DNA from: Nocardioides litoris | GTDB taxonomy: Bacteria > Actinomycetota > Actinomycetes > Propionibacteriales > Nocardioidaceae | DNA: 64,000 bases | Direction: 5' to 3' | Assembly: GCF_006346315.1 (NCBI RefSeq) | Contig: NZ_VDMR01000001.1 | Coordinates: forward strand, 1,488,001 to 1,552,000 | Shown: positions 16,483 through 26,010 of the stretch, in pieces | How positions within the stretch are numbered: the stretch's first letter is position 1 | How the letters are laid out: each line of letters opens with the position of its first letter | The notes under the pieces: model-generated | Databases searched by the model: none | What the model saw: only the letters and a program-made list of their open reading frames with translations | What the model was told of the DNA's origin: nothing | Program-made: the position numbers and the translations under genes

Positions 16483-17575
16483 GGCCGCCGGGGCGCTGCC
16501 CTACGTCACGGGCGTCGTCAGCCCCAGCCAGGTCGCCGAGACGGCGGCGTCGATCGCCTCCATGCAGGAGCCGAGCGGCGCGGTGCCGTGGACGGTCGGC
16601 GAGCACGTCGACATCTGGAACCACACCGAGGCCGCCATGGCCCTGCTCGTCGGCGGCCAGGTCGAGGCCGCCGAGCGCGCCCTGGACTGGGTGCCCACGA
16701 TGCAGCGCGCCGACGGCTCGTGGCCGATGAAGATCGTGGCCGGCGAGGTCGAGGACGACCGCGGCGAGGTCAACATGAGCGCCTACTTCGCGGTCGGCCT
16801 GTGGCACCACTGGCTGGTGCGCCACGACATCGCCTACGTCGTGCGGCACTGGCCCGCCGTGCGCGCGGGCCTGGACTGGGTGGTCTCCCTGCAGGCGCCG
16901 TTCGGCGGCATCCGGTGGACGCCGGTCGACGACTTCTGCCTGCTCACCGGCAGCTCCTCGATCTACCACTCGCTGCGCGCGGGTGTCGCCCTGGCCGAGC
17001 TGCTCGGCGAGCCGCAGCCGGAGTGGGAGCTGGCCGGCGGCCGCCTCGGCCACGCGGTGCGCCACCACCGCGACCGGTTCGCCGACAAGTCGACGTACTC
17101 GATGGACTGGTACTACCCGGTCCTCGGCGGCGCCGTGCGCGGCGAGGCGGCCCGCGAGCTGCTGGCCACGCGGTGGGACGACTTCGTGGTCCCCGGGCTG
17201 GGGATCCGCTGCGTCGACACCAACCCCTGGGTGACCGGCGCCGAGACCTGCGAGCTGGCGATGGCCGTCGATGCGATCGGTGACCAGCGGCGCGGCCTGG
17301 AGCTGCTGCGCGACATGCAGCACCTGCGCGGCGAGGCCGGCGCCTACTGGACCGGGTGGGTCTACGAGGCCGCCGCACCGGGCGAGGCCAGCGACGTCTA
17401 CTGGCCCGTCGAGCACACGACCTACACCGCGGCCGCGATGATCCTGGCCGTCGACGCCCTCGGGGAGACCTACGGCCACGGCACGGCCGGGTCGGGCATC
17501 ATGCGCGGCACCTCGCTCGCCCCGCACTTCGCCGAGATCGGCCTCGAGTGCGGCTGCGAGTCGGCCCGGGTCTGA
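16475..17575 (+). CDS. Prenyltransferase/terpene-cyclase-fold (alpha-alpha toroid) protein
   Basis: A 366-residue protein with tandem helical repeats carrying GAVPW, DGSWPMKI and aromatic W/H/Y-rich turns. This resembles the alpha-alpha barrel of prenyltransferases, squalene cyclases and six-hairpin glycosidases. No DxDD cyclase motif is visible, so catalysis as a cyclase is doubtful. Database pipelines usually call such proteins prenyltransferase. The ATG at 16475 overlaps the methyltransferase by 8 bases; a GTG at 16469 is also in frame. It is the last gene of the glycosyltransferase operon and converges on a broken minus-strand gene. Confidence 0.6.
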   Translation: MPEAAGALPYVTGVVSPSQVAETAASIASMQEPSGAVPWTVGEHVDIWNHTEAAMALLVGGQVEAAERALDWVPTMQRADGSWPMKIVAGEVEDDRGEVNMSAYFAVGLWHHWLVRHDIAYVVRHWPAVRAGLDWVVSLQAPFGGIRWTPVDDFCLLTGSSSIYHSLRAGVALAELLGEPQPEWELAGGRLGHAVRHHRDRFADKSTYSMDWYYPVLGGAVRGEAARELLATRWDDFVVPGLGIRCVDTNPWVTGAETCELAMAVDAIGDQRRGLELLRDMQHLRGEAGAYWTGWVYEAAAPGEASDVYWPVEHTTYTAAAMILAVDALGETYGHGTAGSGIMRGTSLAPHFAEIGLECGCESARV

Positions 17576-17611
17576 GCCCCCGGCTGCTGCTGGCGGCCCC
17601 CGGCTCCCGGC

Positions 17612-18749
<1,138 letters not shown>

Positions 18750-18755
18750 CTAGTA

Positions 18756-18775
18756 GGGTGGAACACGTTCTAGTT
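18756..18775. promoter_or_regulatory. KstR operator between a methyltransferase and fadE34
   Basis: GGGTGGAACACGTTCTAGTT satisfies TnnAACnnGTTnnA (T at 18759, A at 18772), with a perfect right arm. It lies within the 59-bp divergent gap, 15 bp from the methyltransferase start and 24 bp from fadE34, and probably represses both. Confidence 0.88.
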
Positions 18776-18799
18776 CCGGTGGCGTGGTGGAGGAGCGGC

Positions 18800-20917
18800 A
18801 TGGGCATCGGCATCACCGAGGAGCACGGCGAGCTGGCCTCGAGCCTGCGCGGCTGGGCCGCGGCGCTCGAGGGACGCGAGGCCGCCCGCCGGGCCGAGGG
18901 CGAGCCGGCGGCGACGTTCGACGAGGTCGTCAAGGCCGCGGCCGAGATGGGCGTCACCACCATCGCGCTGCCCGAGTCCGCCGGTGGCGGGGGCGGCAGC
19001 ACCCTCGACCTCGCGGTCGCGCTGGAGGCCTGCGCCCATGAGCTGCTGCCCGGGCCGCTGCTCACCTCGGCCGTCACCGCCACGCTGGTCGGGCGCGACG
19101 AGCGGTGCGCGCTCGCCCTCGACCCCGGGCTGCGGGTCGTGCTCGACCTGCCGGGTGCGACCCAGGTGTTGCTCCCCGTCGGCCACACCGGTGCGGACGG
19201 CTGGTGGGTCGTGCCCGCCGCTGCCGTCGACGGCGTGCCGTCGGTGGGCCTCGACCTGACCCGACGTACGGCGTCCGGGCGGCTCGGCCCCGACGCGCTC
19301 GACCCGCTCACGGGGGCGGTGCGCCTGCCCGGCGTCACCACGGAGGTCGTGCGGCGGACCGTGGTCGTGCTCGCGGCCGCCGAGGCCGCGGGGGTCGCCC
19401 GCTGGTGCCTCGACACCGCGACGGCGTACGCGAAGGTCCGCGAGCAGTTCGGCCAGCCGATCGGCGCCTTCCAGGCGGTCAAGCACCTGTGCGCCGAGAT
19501 GCTCGAGACCGTCGAGGCGGTCGCCGCCGCGGCCTGGGACGCCGCCTCGGCCGCCGACGAGGTCGGGCAGGGCGCGGCCGAGCAGGCGGCGTACGCCGCC
19601 GACGTGGCCCACGTGACCTGCGTCGACGGGGCGGTGGAGGTGGCCAAGACCTGCATCCAGGTGCTCGGGGGCATCGGGTTCACGTTCGAGCACGACGCCC
19701 ACCTCTACCTGCGCCGGGCCCTGGCCCTGCGCGCCCTCGTCGGCGACCCCGACGAGGCGGCCGAGCGGCTGGCCGACCGGGCCGCCGGTGGCACCCGGCG
19801 GCGGGTGCAGGTCGACCTCGACGGCCGCGACGAGGAGGTCCGCGACGACGTGCGGGCGACGGTCGAGCGGATCGCCGCGGCCGGGCCCGAGGAGCGGCGG
19901 ACCCTGCTCGTCGAGACCGGCTACCTCACGCCGCACTGGCCCGCTCCGGCCGGCCTCGCCGCCGACGCGGTCACCCAGCTCGTCATCGACCAAGAGCTGG
20001 CCGAGGCGGGGGTCGAGCGCCCCGACATCGTCATCGCCGCCTGGGCGCTGCCGACGATCCTCGAGCACGGCAGCGACGCGCAGCGCGAGCGGTTCGTGCG
20101 GCCCTCGCTGCTGGGCGAGCTGGTGTGGTGCCAGCTCTTCTCCGAGCCGGGCTCCGGCTCCGACCTGGCTTCGCTGCGCACCCGGGCGACCAAGGTCGAC
20201 GGCGGCTGGCGGCTCGACGGCCAGAAGGTCTGGACCTCGCTCGCCGACGAGGCCGACTGGGGCATCTGCCTGGCCCGCACCGACCCCGACGCGCCGCCGC
20301 ACCGGGGCATCGGCTACTTCCTCGTCGACATGCGCAGCCCCGGCCTCGACGTCCGCCCGCTGCGCGAGATCACCGGCGAGGCGTTGTTCAACGAGGTGTT
20401 CCTCGACGGCGTCGTCGTCCCCGACGACTGCCTGGTCGCCGGCCCGACCGACGGCTGGCGGCTCGCCCGCACCACGCTGGCCAACGAGCGCGTCGCCATG
20501 GCGGGCTCGCGTCTCGACACCTCGGTCGAGCGCGCCGTCGCCCTCCTCGCCGACCCCGGCCGTACGACGACCGGTCGTGAGCGCGCCGCCGTGGGCCGCG
20601 CGGTGGCGCTGGCGACGGTGTGCGGGCTGCTGGCGACCCGCACCGCCCTGCGCTCGCTCGACGGCCGTGGCCCCGGCCCGGAGTCGTCGGTGGCCAAGCT
20701 GCTCGGTGTGCGCAACCGCCAGGACGCCGCCGAGCTGGTCGTCCGCCTGCACGGGGCCGACGTGCTCGCGGCGGGGGTGCCCGCGCGCGACGCGGGTGGC
20801 GCCGAGAGCGCGGTCTGGGAGCTGCTCAACACCCGCTGCCTGTCCATCGCCGGCGGCACCACGCAGGTCCTGCGCAACGTCGCCGGCGAGCGGATCCTGG
20901 GGCTGCCCCGCGGCTGA
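18800..20917 (+). CDS. fadE34: FadE34-like double acyl-CoA dehydrogenase
   Basis: A 705-residue protein made of two acyl-CoA dehydrogenase units in tandem. The N-terminal half (about 1-345) has YAKVREQFGQPIGAFQAVKH and the C-terminal half (about 370-705) has SEPGSGSDLASLRT and KVWTSLADEADW. Size and double architecture match FadE34 (ChsE3, 711 residues), which oxidises a cholesterol side-chain acyl-CoA with FAD. In mycobacteria fadE34 is adjacent to kstR; here six genes separate them. The ATG at 18800 follows GGAGGAG. A KstR box lies 24 bp upstream. Confidence 0.88.
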   Translation: MGIGITEEHGELASSLRGWAAALEGREAARRAEGEPAATFDEVVKAAAEMGVTTIALPESAGGGGGSTLDLAVALEACAHELLPGPLLTSAVTATLVGRDERCALALDPGLRVVLDLPGATQVLLPVGHTGADGWWVVPAAAVDGVPSVGLDLTRRTASGRLGPDALDPLTGAVRLPGVTTEVVRRTVVVLAAAEAAGVARWCLDTATAYAKVREQFGQPIGAFQAVKHLCAEMLETVEAVAAAAWDAASAADEVGQGAAEQAAYAADVAHVTCVDGAVEVAKTCIQVLGGIGFTFEHDAHLYLRRALALRALVGDPDEAAERLADRAAGGTRRRVQVDLDGRDEEVRDDVRATVERIAAAGPEERRTLLVETGYLTPHWPAPAGLAADAVTQLVIDQELAEAGVERPDIVIAAWALPTILEHGSDAQRERFVRPSLLGELVWCQLFSEPGSGSDLASLRTRATKVDGGWRLDGQKVWTSLADEADWGICLARTDPDAPPHRGIGYFLVDMRSPGLDVRPLREITGEALFNEVFLDGVVVPDDCLVAGPTDGWRLARTTLANERVAMAGSRLDTSVERAVALLADPGRTTTGRERAAVGRAVALATVCGLLATRTALRSLDGRGPGPESSVAKLLGVRNRQDAAELVVRLHGADVLAAGVPARDAGGAESAVWELLNTRCLSIAGGTTQVLRNVAGERILGLPRG

Positions 20918-20922
20918 GGTCA

Positions 20923-20964
20923 GGTGGCCTCGAGACGGGACTCCGTCCCTCCTCGACCACCGTG
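20923..20964 (-). repeat. Palindromic dispersed repeat, family 1
   Basis: The segment has the CTCGAGAC and TCGACCACCGTG ends around a GGGACTCCGTCCC stem and lies in the gap between fadE34 and the deaminase. It may act as a terminator for both converging genes. Confidence 0.75.
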
Positions 20965-20993
20965 GGTCGGGCCACTCGGTGGTCCGGGCGGGC

Positions 20994-21491
20994 TCAGCCG
21001 TCGCCGCGGGCGGCGAAGTCCTCGAAGGGGGCGGTGGGGTGGTCGTGCGGGCCCTGGACGGCCGGCAGCGACCGGTCGGCGGGGTCCTTGGCGTACTCGT
21101 CGTAGAACGTCGCCAGCGTCATCCACCGGCCGCCGTCCTCGTAGTGCTCGCCCTCCTGCTCGCGCGTCGCGGCGTACACGACCCGCTCGGGCTCGGCGTA
21201 GTAGAGCGCGCCCAGGCACATCGGGCACGGGTAGGCGGTGACGTAGACCTCGCAGCCGCGCAGGTCGGTGCGGCCCTGGACGGCGAGGCCGCGGATGGCG
21301 GTGACCTCGGCGTGCGCGGTCTTGTCGCCGGTCTGCACGACCTGGTTGGTGGCCTCGATGACCACCTCGCCGCTGGCGACGTCGACCACGATGCAGGCGA
21401 AGGGCTTGCCGCCCTCGGCGACGTTGCGGCGGGCGAGGTCGACCGAGCGGGCGACGAGGTCGGGGTCGACGGGGGAGGTCTGCTCGCTCAT
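20994..21491 (-). CDS. Nucleoside/guanine deaminase family protein
   Basis: A 165-residue zinc deaminase of the CDA/dCMP superfamily. It has the zinc and proton-shuttle motif HAEVTAI (about residue 57) and PCPMCLGAL (about 88), plus a C-terminal region containing DEYAKDPADR. This is the layout of GuaD-like guanine deaminases and related nucleoside deaminases. The ATG at 21491 gives the usual length. The gene is transcribed alone, away from the esterase upstream. Confidence 0.82.
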   Translation of the reverse strand: MSEQTSPVDPDLVARSVDLARRNVAEGGKPFACIVVDVASGEVVIEATNQVVQTGDKTAHAEVTAIRGLAVQGRTDLRGCEVYVTAYPCPMCLGALYYAEPERVVYAATREQEGEHYEDGGRWMTLATFYDEYAKDPADRSLPAVQGPHDHPTAPFEDFAARGDG

Positions 21492-21562
21492 GGCGGCCAC
21501 GCTAGGCAGCACCGACCGGCGGCCGGGCCACCCGCGCGGCCTCACCCCTGGTCCGGGACCGG

Positions 21563-22837
21563 TCAGGCGGTGGGGTCGGGCTGGTCGACCTGGGCGTCGT
21601 GGTCGAGGCCGGCCCGCCAGGTGTGCCAGTGCCAGTGCAGGTAGCGGTCGATGGCGCGCACGACGTGGGCCGAGCGGATCGAGGGGAAGACGTCGAAGGC
21701 GTGCTGGGCGCCGGGCAGCTCGGCGTACACCACCGACTGCTCGGAGACCTCCTTCAGCCGCGAGACGAACAGCCGGGCCTGCTCGACGTCGACGAGGGTG
21801 TCGCGGGCGCCGTGCAGGACGAAGAAGTCGGGGGCGTCGGGCGTGATGCGCAGCAGCGGGGAGGCCTGCTCGAAGGCCTCGGGGTCCTCGCTCCACCGCT
21901 TCTGCAGGACCCGCGGCGCGAGGAAGCGGTCGCGCATCTGCTCGGCGGTGCGCAGGCCGGTGGCGCCGGCGAAGTCGTAGACGCCGTAGTGGGGGACCGC
22001 GCAGGCCACCGAGGTGTCGGCGTCCTCGAACCCCGGCTGCCAGGTCGGGTCGCCGGCGGTCAGCGCGGCCAGGGCGACGAGGTGGCCGCCGGCGGAGCCG
22101 CCGGTGATGGCGACGTAGTCGGGGTCGCCGCCGTAGGAGGCGATGTGCTCCTTGACCCAGGCCAGGGCCTGCTTGACGTCGACCACGTGGGCGGGCCAGG
22201 CGTTGCGGGGGGAGAGGCGGTAGTTGATGGCCACGCACACCCAGCCCTTGGCGGCCAGGTGGTGCATCAGCGGGACGCCCTGCTGCTCCTTCTCGCCGAT
22301 CGACCACGCACCGCCGTGCACCTGCAAGAGCACCGGGGCCCCGGCGCCGGGCTGCAGCCCGGAGGCCGGCGTGTAGACGTCGAGGCGCCCGCGCTTGCCG
22401 TGGTCGTTGTAGGCGATGTCGCGCTCGACGTGGACCCGCGGGTCCTTCATCCGGAACGGCCACACCAGCCGCCGCCACGGGGTGGCGAGGTCGGCCGCGG
22501 TCGGCCGGGGGTCGAGGACGTCCTGGTAGTCGGTGCCCAGGGCCTCGGTCAGCGCCCGTTCGGCGACCTCGCCGGTACGCCGGCTCTGGGCCAGGATCGC
22601 GGCGAGCCCGACGGCGCTGACCGCGGCCAGCGCCAGCCCGGCCCGGTCGGCCCTGCCCCGGCGCACCGCGAGCACGGTGTCGGCGGCGGTGCCGGCGAGC
22701 ACGTGGGGAGCGAGCTCGGTGGTCAGCCAGCCGGCGAAGAACGACGGCACGGCGGCCTCGTAGCCCGGGAGCGGGCGCAGCGCGTTGGCGGTGAGCGCGG
22801 CGGTGAGCAGGCGGCGACGCAGGAACCCCATGGCCAT
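21563..22837 (-). CDS. LipC-like alpha/beta hydrolase (HSL family esterase)
   Basis: A 424-residue esterase with a hydrophobic N-terminal region (about 1-95, two or three membrane helices) followed by a hormone-sensitive-lipase-type domain. That domain has the oxyanion HGGAW (about 175), the nucleophile elbow GGSAGG (about 248) and late Asp and His (GARDTL, PGAQHAF). The pairing with a divergent WS/DGAT gene repeats the M. tuberculosis lipC-Rv0221 layout. Such esterases cleave ester lipids at the membrane. The KstR2-like palindrome in the shared upstream region could regulate it. Confidence 0.8.
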   Translation of the reverse strand: MAMGFLRRRLLTAALTANALRPLPGYEAAVPSFFAGWLTTELAPHVLAGTAADTVLAVRRGRADRAGLALAAVSAVGLAAILAQSRRTGEVAERALTEALGTDYQDVLDPRPTAADLATPWRRLVWPFRMKDPRVHVERDIAYNDHGKRGRLDVYTPASGLQPGAGAPVLLQVHGGAWSIGEKEQQGVPLMHHLAAKGWVCVAINYRLSPRNAWPAHVVDVKQALAWVKEHIASYGGDPDYVAITGGSAGGHLVALAALTAGDPTWQPGFEDADTSVACAVPHYGVYDFAGATGLRTAEQMRDRFLAPRVLQKRWSEDPEAFEQASPLLRITPDAPDFFVLHGARDTLVDVEQARLFVSRLKEVSEQSVVYAELPGAQHAFDVFPSIRSAHVVRAIDRYLHWHWHTWRAGLDHDAQVDQPDPTA

Positions 22838-22915
22838 CGACTGTAGGCCCGGCTCTGACCGGGCCGGATGAGAGGTCCGTCACCCGTAGCCCGGTCGGGC
22901 GGAGGGCCGTTGTAC

Positions 22916-22929
22916 AACAAGAACTTGTT
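22916..22929. promoter_or_regulatory. KstR2-like operator upstream of WS/DGAT
   Basis: AACAAGAACTTGTT is a perfect 14-bp palindrome and matches the published KstR2 consensus AnCAAGnnCTTGnT at every defined base. It lies in the 127-bp divergent region, 36 bp before the WS/DGAT start. It also contains AACnnGTT but lacks the outer T and A of a KstR box. Another TetR regulator could use it. Confidence 0.6.
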
Positions 22930-22964
22930 CTCGTTTCGACCGCGCACCAGCACTCGGAGACCCC

Positions 22965-24389
22965 GTGGACCGCCTGTCCGGCCTCGACGCCAGCTTCCTC
23001 TACCTCGAGACGCCCGCCCAGCTCATGCACGTGTGCGGCGTCATCGTCATCGACCCGAGCACCATGCCGACGCCGTACACCTTCGACGCGCTGCAGGCCG
23101 GGATCGAGCGGCAGGTGCGCGACGTGCCGGAGTTCACCCGCAAGCTGCGGCGGGTGCCGCTCGGCCTCGACCACCCCATCTGGGTGCGCGACCGGACCTT
23201 CGACGTCGAGCGGCACGTGCACCGGCTCGCGGTGCCGAGCCCGGGCGGGTACGACGAGATGGCGCGGCTGGTCGCCCACCTCGCCTCCCTGCCGCTCGAC
23301 CGGTCGCGGCCGCTGTGGGAGATGTGGGTCATCGAGGGCTACCGCGACGACCAGCTCGTGGTGTTCTTCAAGATGCACCACTCGACCGTCGACGGCGTGT
23401 CCGGCGCGAGCCTGGTCTCCCACCTGTGCTCGCTCTCGCCCGACGAGGCCCCGCTCGCCCTCGGCGGCTCGCAGGAGCACGGCCGCGCGGTCTCCCGCGG
23501 CGAGCTGCTGGTGCGCGGCCTGGCCAGCCGGACCGCGCTGCCGGTCCACGCGGCCCGGGTGGTCGCGCCGACGGTCAAGGGCGTGGTCAGCAGCGCGCGC
23601 CGCGCCGCCCAGGGCACCGCGATGGCCGCGCCCCTGACCGCCCCGCGCACGTCGTTCAACGGCACGATCACCGGCCACCGCTCCATCGCGCTGGCCGACA
23701 TGGACCTCGCGGAGGTGCGGGCGGTCAAGAAGGCCACCGGCACCACCGTCAACGACGTCGTGCTCGCGGTCACCGGCGGGGCGCTGCGCGCCTACCTCGA
23801 CGAGCGCGGCGAGCTGCCCGACTCGACACTCATCGCCTCGGTCCCGGTCAGCGTCCGCGACGTCTCCAAGCGCTCGGGCGGCTCCAACAAGGTCTCCACC
23901 CTCTTCGCCCGGCTCGGCACCGACATCGAGGACCCGCTCGAGCGGCTGGAGGCCATGGCCGGCTGGAACCGCAACGCCAAGGACCACCACCAGGCCATCA
24001 GCGCCGACTCCCTGCAGGACTGGGCCGAGTTCGCCGCGCCGCGGACCTTCGGCCTCGCCGTCCGCGCGTACGCCGGGCTGCGGCTGGCCGAGAAGCACCC
24101 GCCGGCCATCAACCTCGTCGTCTCCAACGTGCCCGGCCCGCCCGTGCCGATCTACTTCCTCGGTGGCCACGTGCTGGCCCTCTACCCGCTCGGCCCGATC
24201 TTCCACAGCGCCGGCCTCAACATCACGGTGATGAGCAACGACGGCAAGGTGCACGTCGGCGCCATCGCCTGCCGCGAGTCGGTGCCCGACGCCGACGCGC
24301 TCGTCCGGCACTTCCCGACCGAGCTGGCCCGGGTGCGCGACGCCGTGGCCGCTGCCGCACCGACGGTCGGCGAGCGCGTGCCCGACTGA
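22965..24389 (+). CDS. Wax ester synthase/diacylglycerol acyltransferase (WS/DGAT)
   Basis: A 474-residue WS/DGAT-family acyltransferase. The N-terminus MDRLSGLDASFLYLETP and the active-site HHSTVDG (His138, His139, Asp143) are diagnostic, and NLVVSNVPGP (about 385) marks the C-terminal domain. The enzyme joins acyl-CoA to diacylglycerol or an alcohol, making storage triacylglycerol or wax ester at the membrane. The GTG start follows a palindrome of KstR2 type. Divergent pairing with a LipC-like esterase puts synthesis and hydrolysis of neutral lipid side by side. Confidence 0.9.
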   Translation: MDRLSGLDASFLYLETPAQLMHVCGVIVIDPSTMPTPYTFDALQAGIERQVRDVPEFTRKLRRVPLGLDHPIWVRDRTFDVERHVHRLAVPSPGGYDEMARLVAHLASLPLDRSRPLWEMWVIEGYRDDQLVVFFKMHHSTVDGVSGASLVSHLCSLSPDEAPLALGGSQEHGRAVSRGELLVRGLASRTALPVHAARVVAPTVKGVVSSARRAAQGTAMAAPLTAPRTSFNGTITGHRSIALADMDLAEVRAVKKATGTTVNDVVLAVTGGALRAYLDERGELPDSTLIASVPVSVRDVSKRSGGSNKVSTLFARLGTDIEDPLERLEAMAGWNRNAKDHHQAISADSLQDWAEFAAPRTFGLAVRAYAGLRLAEKHPPAINLVVSNVPGPPVPIYFLGGHVLALYPLGPIFHSAGLNITVMSNDGKVHVGAIACRESVPDADALVRHFPTELARVRDAVAAAAPTVGERVPD

Positions 24390-24392
24390 CCC

Positions 24393-24433
24393 CACGGTGG
24401 TCGAGGAGGGACGACGTCCCGTCTCGAGACCAC
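24393..24433 (+). repeat. Palindromic dispersed repeat, family 1 (first of a pair)
   Basis: CACGGTGGTCGAGGAGGGACG pairs imperfectly with CGTCCCGTCTCGAGACCAC. It lies 4 bp after the WS/DGAT stop, between two converging genes, and could serve as a terminator hairpin. Confidence 0.8.
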
Positions 24434-24443
24434 TCACCGCAGG

Positions 24444-24485
24444 GGTCTCGAGACCGGCGCCAGGGCGCCGTCCTCGACCACCGTG
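24444..24485 (-). repeat. Palindromic dispersed repeat, family 1 (second of a pair)
   Basis: GGTCTCGAGACC, a GGCGCCAGGGCGCC centre and TCCTCGACCACCGTG give a second copy, inverted relative to the first and 10 bp away. The pair fills the gap before the reverse transcriptase stop. Confidence 0.8.
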
Positions 24486-24505
24486 CGGCCCGGTCCGCTG
24501 CCGGT

Positions 24506-25816
24506 TCAGCGTGTCCAGTCGACGGACTCCCAGGCGGCGAGCAGCCGCTCGCCCCGGGCCGGGTCGTGCTGGGCGACCCAGGCGATCCGGCCGCGCAGGT
24601 GCGCGGCGAAGGCAGGGTGGCCGTCGCGGTCCTGGCTCGCCGGGCCGTGCAGGCGGCAGTTGTGCAGGATCGCGCGGAGCCGGTCGACCTCGGCCCGCGG
24701 CACCCGCGGCCGGTCGTTGACGACCAGCCCGCCGAGCACCTGCCGCCCGGCGCGGGGCATGACGGCGGTCTTGCGCGGGTGCACCCGGAACCCCTCGTCG
24801 ACCACGACCTCCTCGATCGCGTCGAGCAACCGCGACGTGCCGCGGCCCCAGCCGCGGTCGCCGCTGAAGGCCAGGTCGTCGGCGTAGCGCGTGTAGCGCC
24901 CGCCCCAGGCGCGGGCCAGGGCGGACAGCCGCACGTCGAGGCGGTACGCCGCCAGGTTGGCCAGCGCGGGGGAGGTCGGCGCGCCCTGGGGCAGGTGCGG
25001 GGCGGCCAGCCGGCGCCCGAGCCGCCAGTGCGCGTCGAGCAGGTGCTCCGGCGCCGGGCGGGGGACCGCCCGCCACGCCGCGTGCGGCAGGACGGTCGTG
25101 GTCAGCCCGGCCAGGGCGTGGGCGACGGGCTCGGGGTAGCCGACCGTGCGCCAGGTGCCGAAGACGCGACCGACGGTCACGCTGGCGAAGAACGACTCGA
25201 GGTCGAGGCGCACCACCACCGACCGGTCGGCGTGGGGCGCGGCGTGGCGGCGGACCGACCCGCCGGGACGGAAGCCGCGGGCCGCGTCGTGGGGCGGCAC
25301 GACGGCGAGCACCTCGTCGAGCAGCCGGCGCTGGAGGACCTTGAGCCGGTGCTTGGGTGCCTCCAGCACCCGCACCGCGCCCGTCGCCACGACGCGGTGA
25401 CTGACCCGGTAGTGCTGCAGGCGCGGCTCGCTCGTGCGCCGCGCCCACCGCTTGGGGTCGGCGAACCAGTCCAGCTCGCCCGTGTCGAGGTCCAGCAGGT
25501 CGGCCAGGTCGGCGAGGTCGTGCAGCGCGGGGACGCCCCACCGGTTGGCCAGCATCCGGGTCGGCGCGAGCGGCCGGTGCGCCGGCGCGTCGGCGTACGA
25601 GCGGTCGGCGGCGAGGAACGCCCCGATGACGGTGGCCAGCTCGCGCGGCCGGTCGTGCGGTGGACGCGGGTAGTGCAGCAGGACGTCGCGCACGAGCGGC
25701 CGCAACCACGCCGGGCGGCGGCCCAGCACCCCGCGGCCGCTGGCCAGCAGGCCGTCGCGGTCCCACGCGCCGGCGAGGAACCCGGCGGCCAGGGCGCGCG
25801 CGAGGTCCTCCCTCAC
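24506..25816 (-). CDS. Retron-like reverse transcriptase with N-terminal extension
   Basis: A 436-residue reverse transcriptase. The core begins near residue 95 and has the first catalytic aspartate in RLDLESFF (Asp205), LPQGAPTSPALANL (about 272-285), YADD (Tyr311 to Asp314) and GGLVVND (about 358-365), which resembles the VTGLVVN of retron enzymes. There is no maturase X domain or endonuclease, so it is not a group II intron protein. The first roughly 95 residues form a helical region (FLAGAWD, RPAWLRPLVRDVLLHYPRPP) that I do not recognise. I chose the GTG at 25816; upstream in-frame sequence is arginine-rich nonsense. A structured 171-nt segment bounded by a 13-bp inverted repeat lies 23 bp upstream. 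Confidence 0.85.
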   Translation of the reverse strand: MREDLARALAAGFLAGAWDRDGLLASGRGVLGRRPAWLRPLVRDVLLHYPRPPHDRPRELATVIGAFLAADRSYADAPAHRPLAPTRMLANRWGVPALHDLADLADLLDLDTGELDWFADPKRWARRTSEPRLQHYRVSHRVVATGAVRVLEAPKHRLKVLQRRLLDEVLAVVPPHDAARGFRPGGSVRRHAAPHADRSVVVRLDLESFFASVTVGRVFGTWRTVGYPEPVAHALAGLTTTVLPHAAWRAVPRPAPEHLLDAHWRLGRRLAAPHLPQGAPTSPALANLAAYRLDVRLSALARAWGGRYTRYADDLAFSGDRGWGRGTSRLLDAIEEVVVDEGFRVHPRKTAVMPRAGRQVLGGLVVNDRPRVPRAEVDRLRAILHNCRLHGPASQDRDGHPAFAAHLRGRIAWVAQHDPARGERLLAAWESVDWTR

Positions 25817-25839
25817 CGGGACCCCGGCCCGGAGGGGGT

Positions 25840-26010
25840 GTGCGGCAGCACCGCTCGACCTGTCCCGTCGTGCGCGCGGCTTCCTGCCGCGGAGCGCAGC
25901 GTGTCGCGCGCGGTGCCGTGCCCGGACGTGCCGGTGGCCCCCGGGGTAGCCCCGGGGAGGTGGACCGACGACGCGCGTCGGCCAACCGTCTCGAGGAGGT
26001 GCTGCCGCAC
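25840..26010 (-). ncRNA. Candidate msr-msd RNA of a retron
   Basis: GTGCGGCAGCACC (25840-25852) and GGTGCTGCCGCAC (25998-26010) are perfect 13-bp inverted repeats 145 nt apart, placed like the a1/a2 repeats of retron RNAs immediately 5' of the reverse transcriptase. Read on the minus strand, the interior holds three GC hairpins: CCGACG/CGTCGG (25965-25981), CCCCGGGG/CCCCGGGG with a three-base loop (25939-25957) and CGCGGC/GCCGCG (25875-25891). No sensible coding frame crosses it. The branch-point guanosine and the msr/msd boundary cannot be assigned by eye, and GC richness makes some pairing expected by chance. Confidence 0.5.

Noticed and set aside
24506..26010. Group II intron or diversity-generating retroelement
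   Set aside because: The reverse transcriptase has no maturase X or endonuclease domain. I saw no intron domain V-like structure next to it and no near-repeat template/variable region pair nearby.
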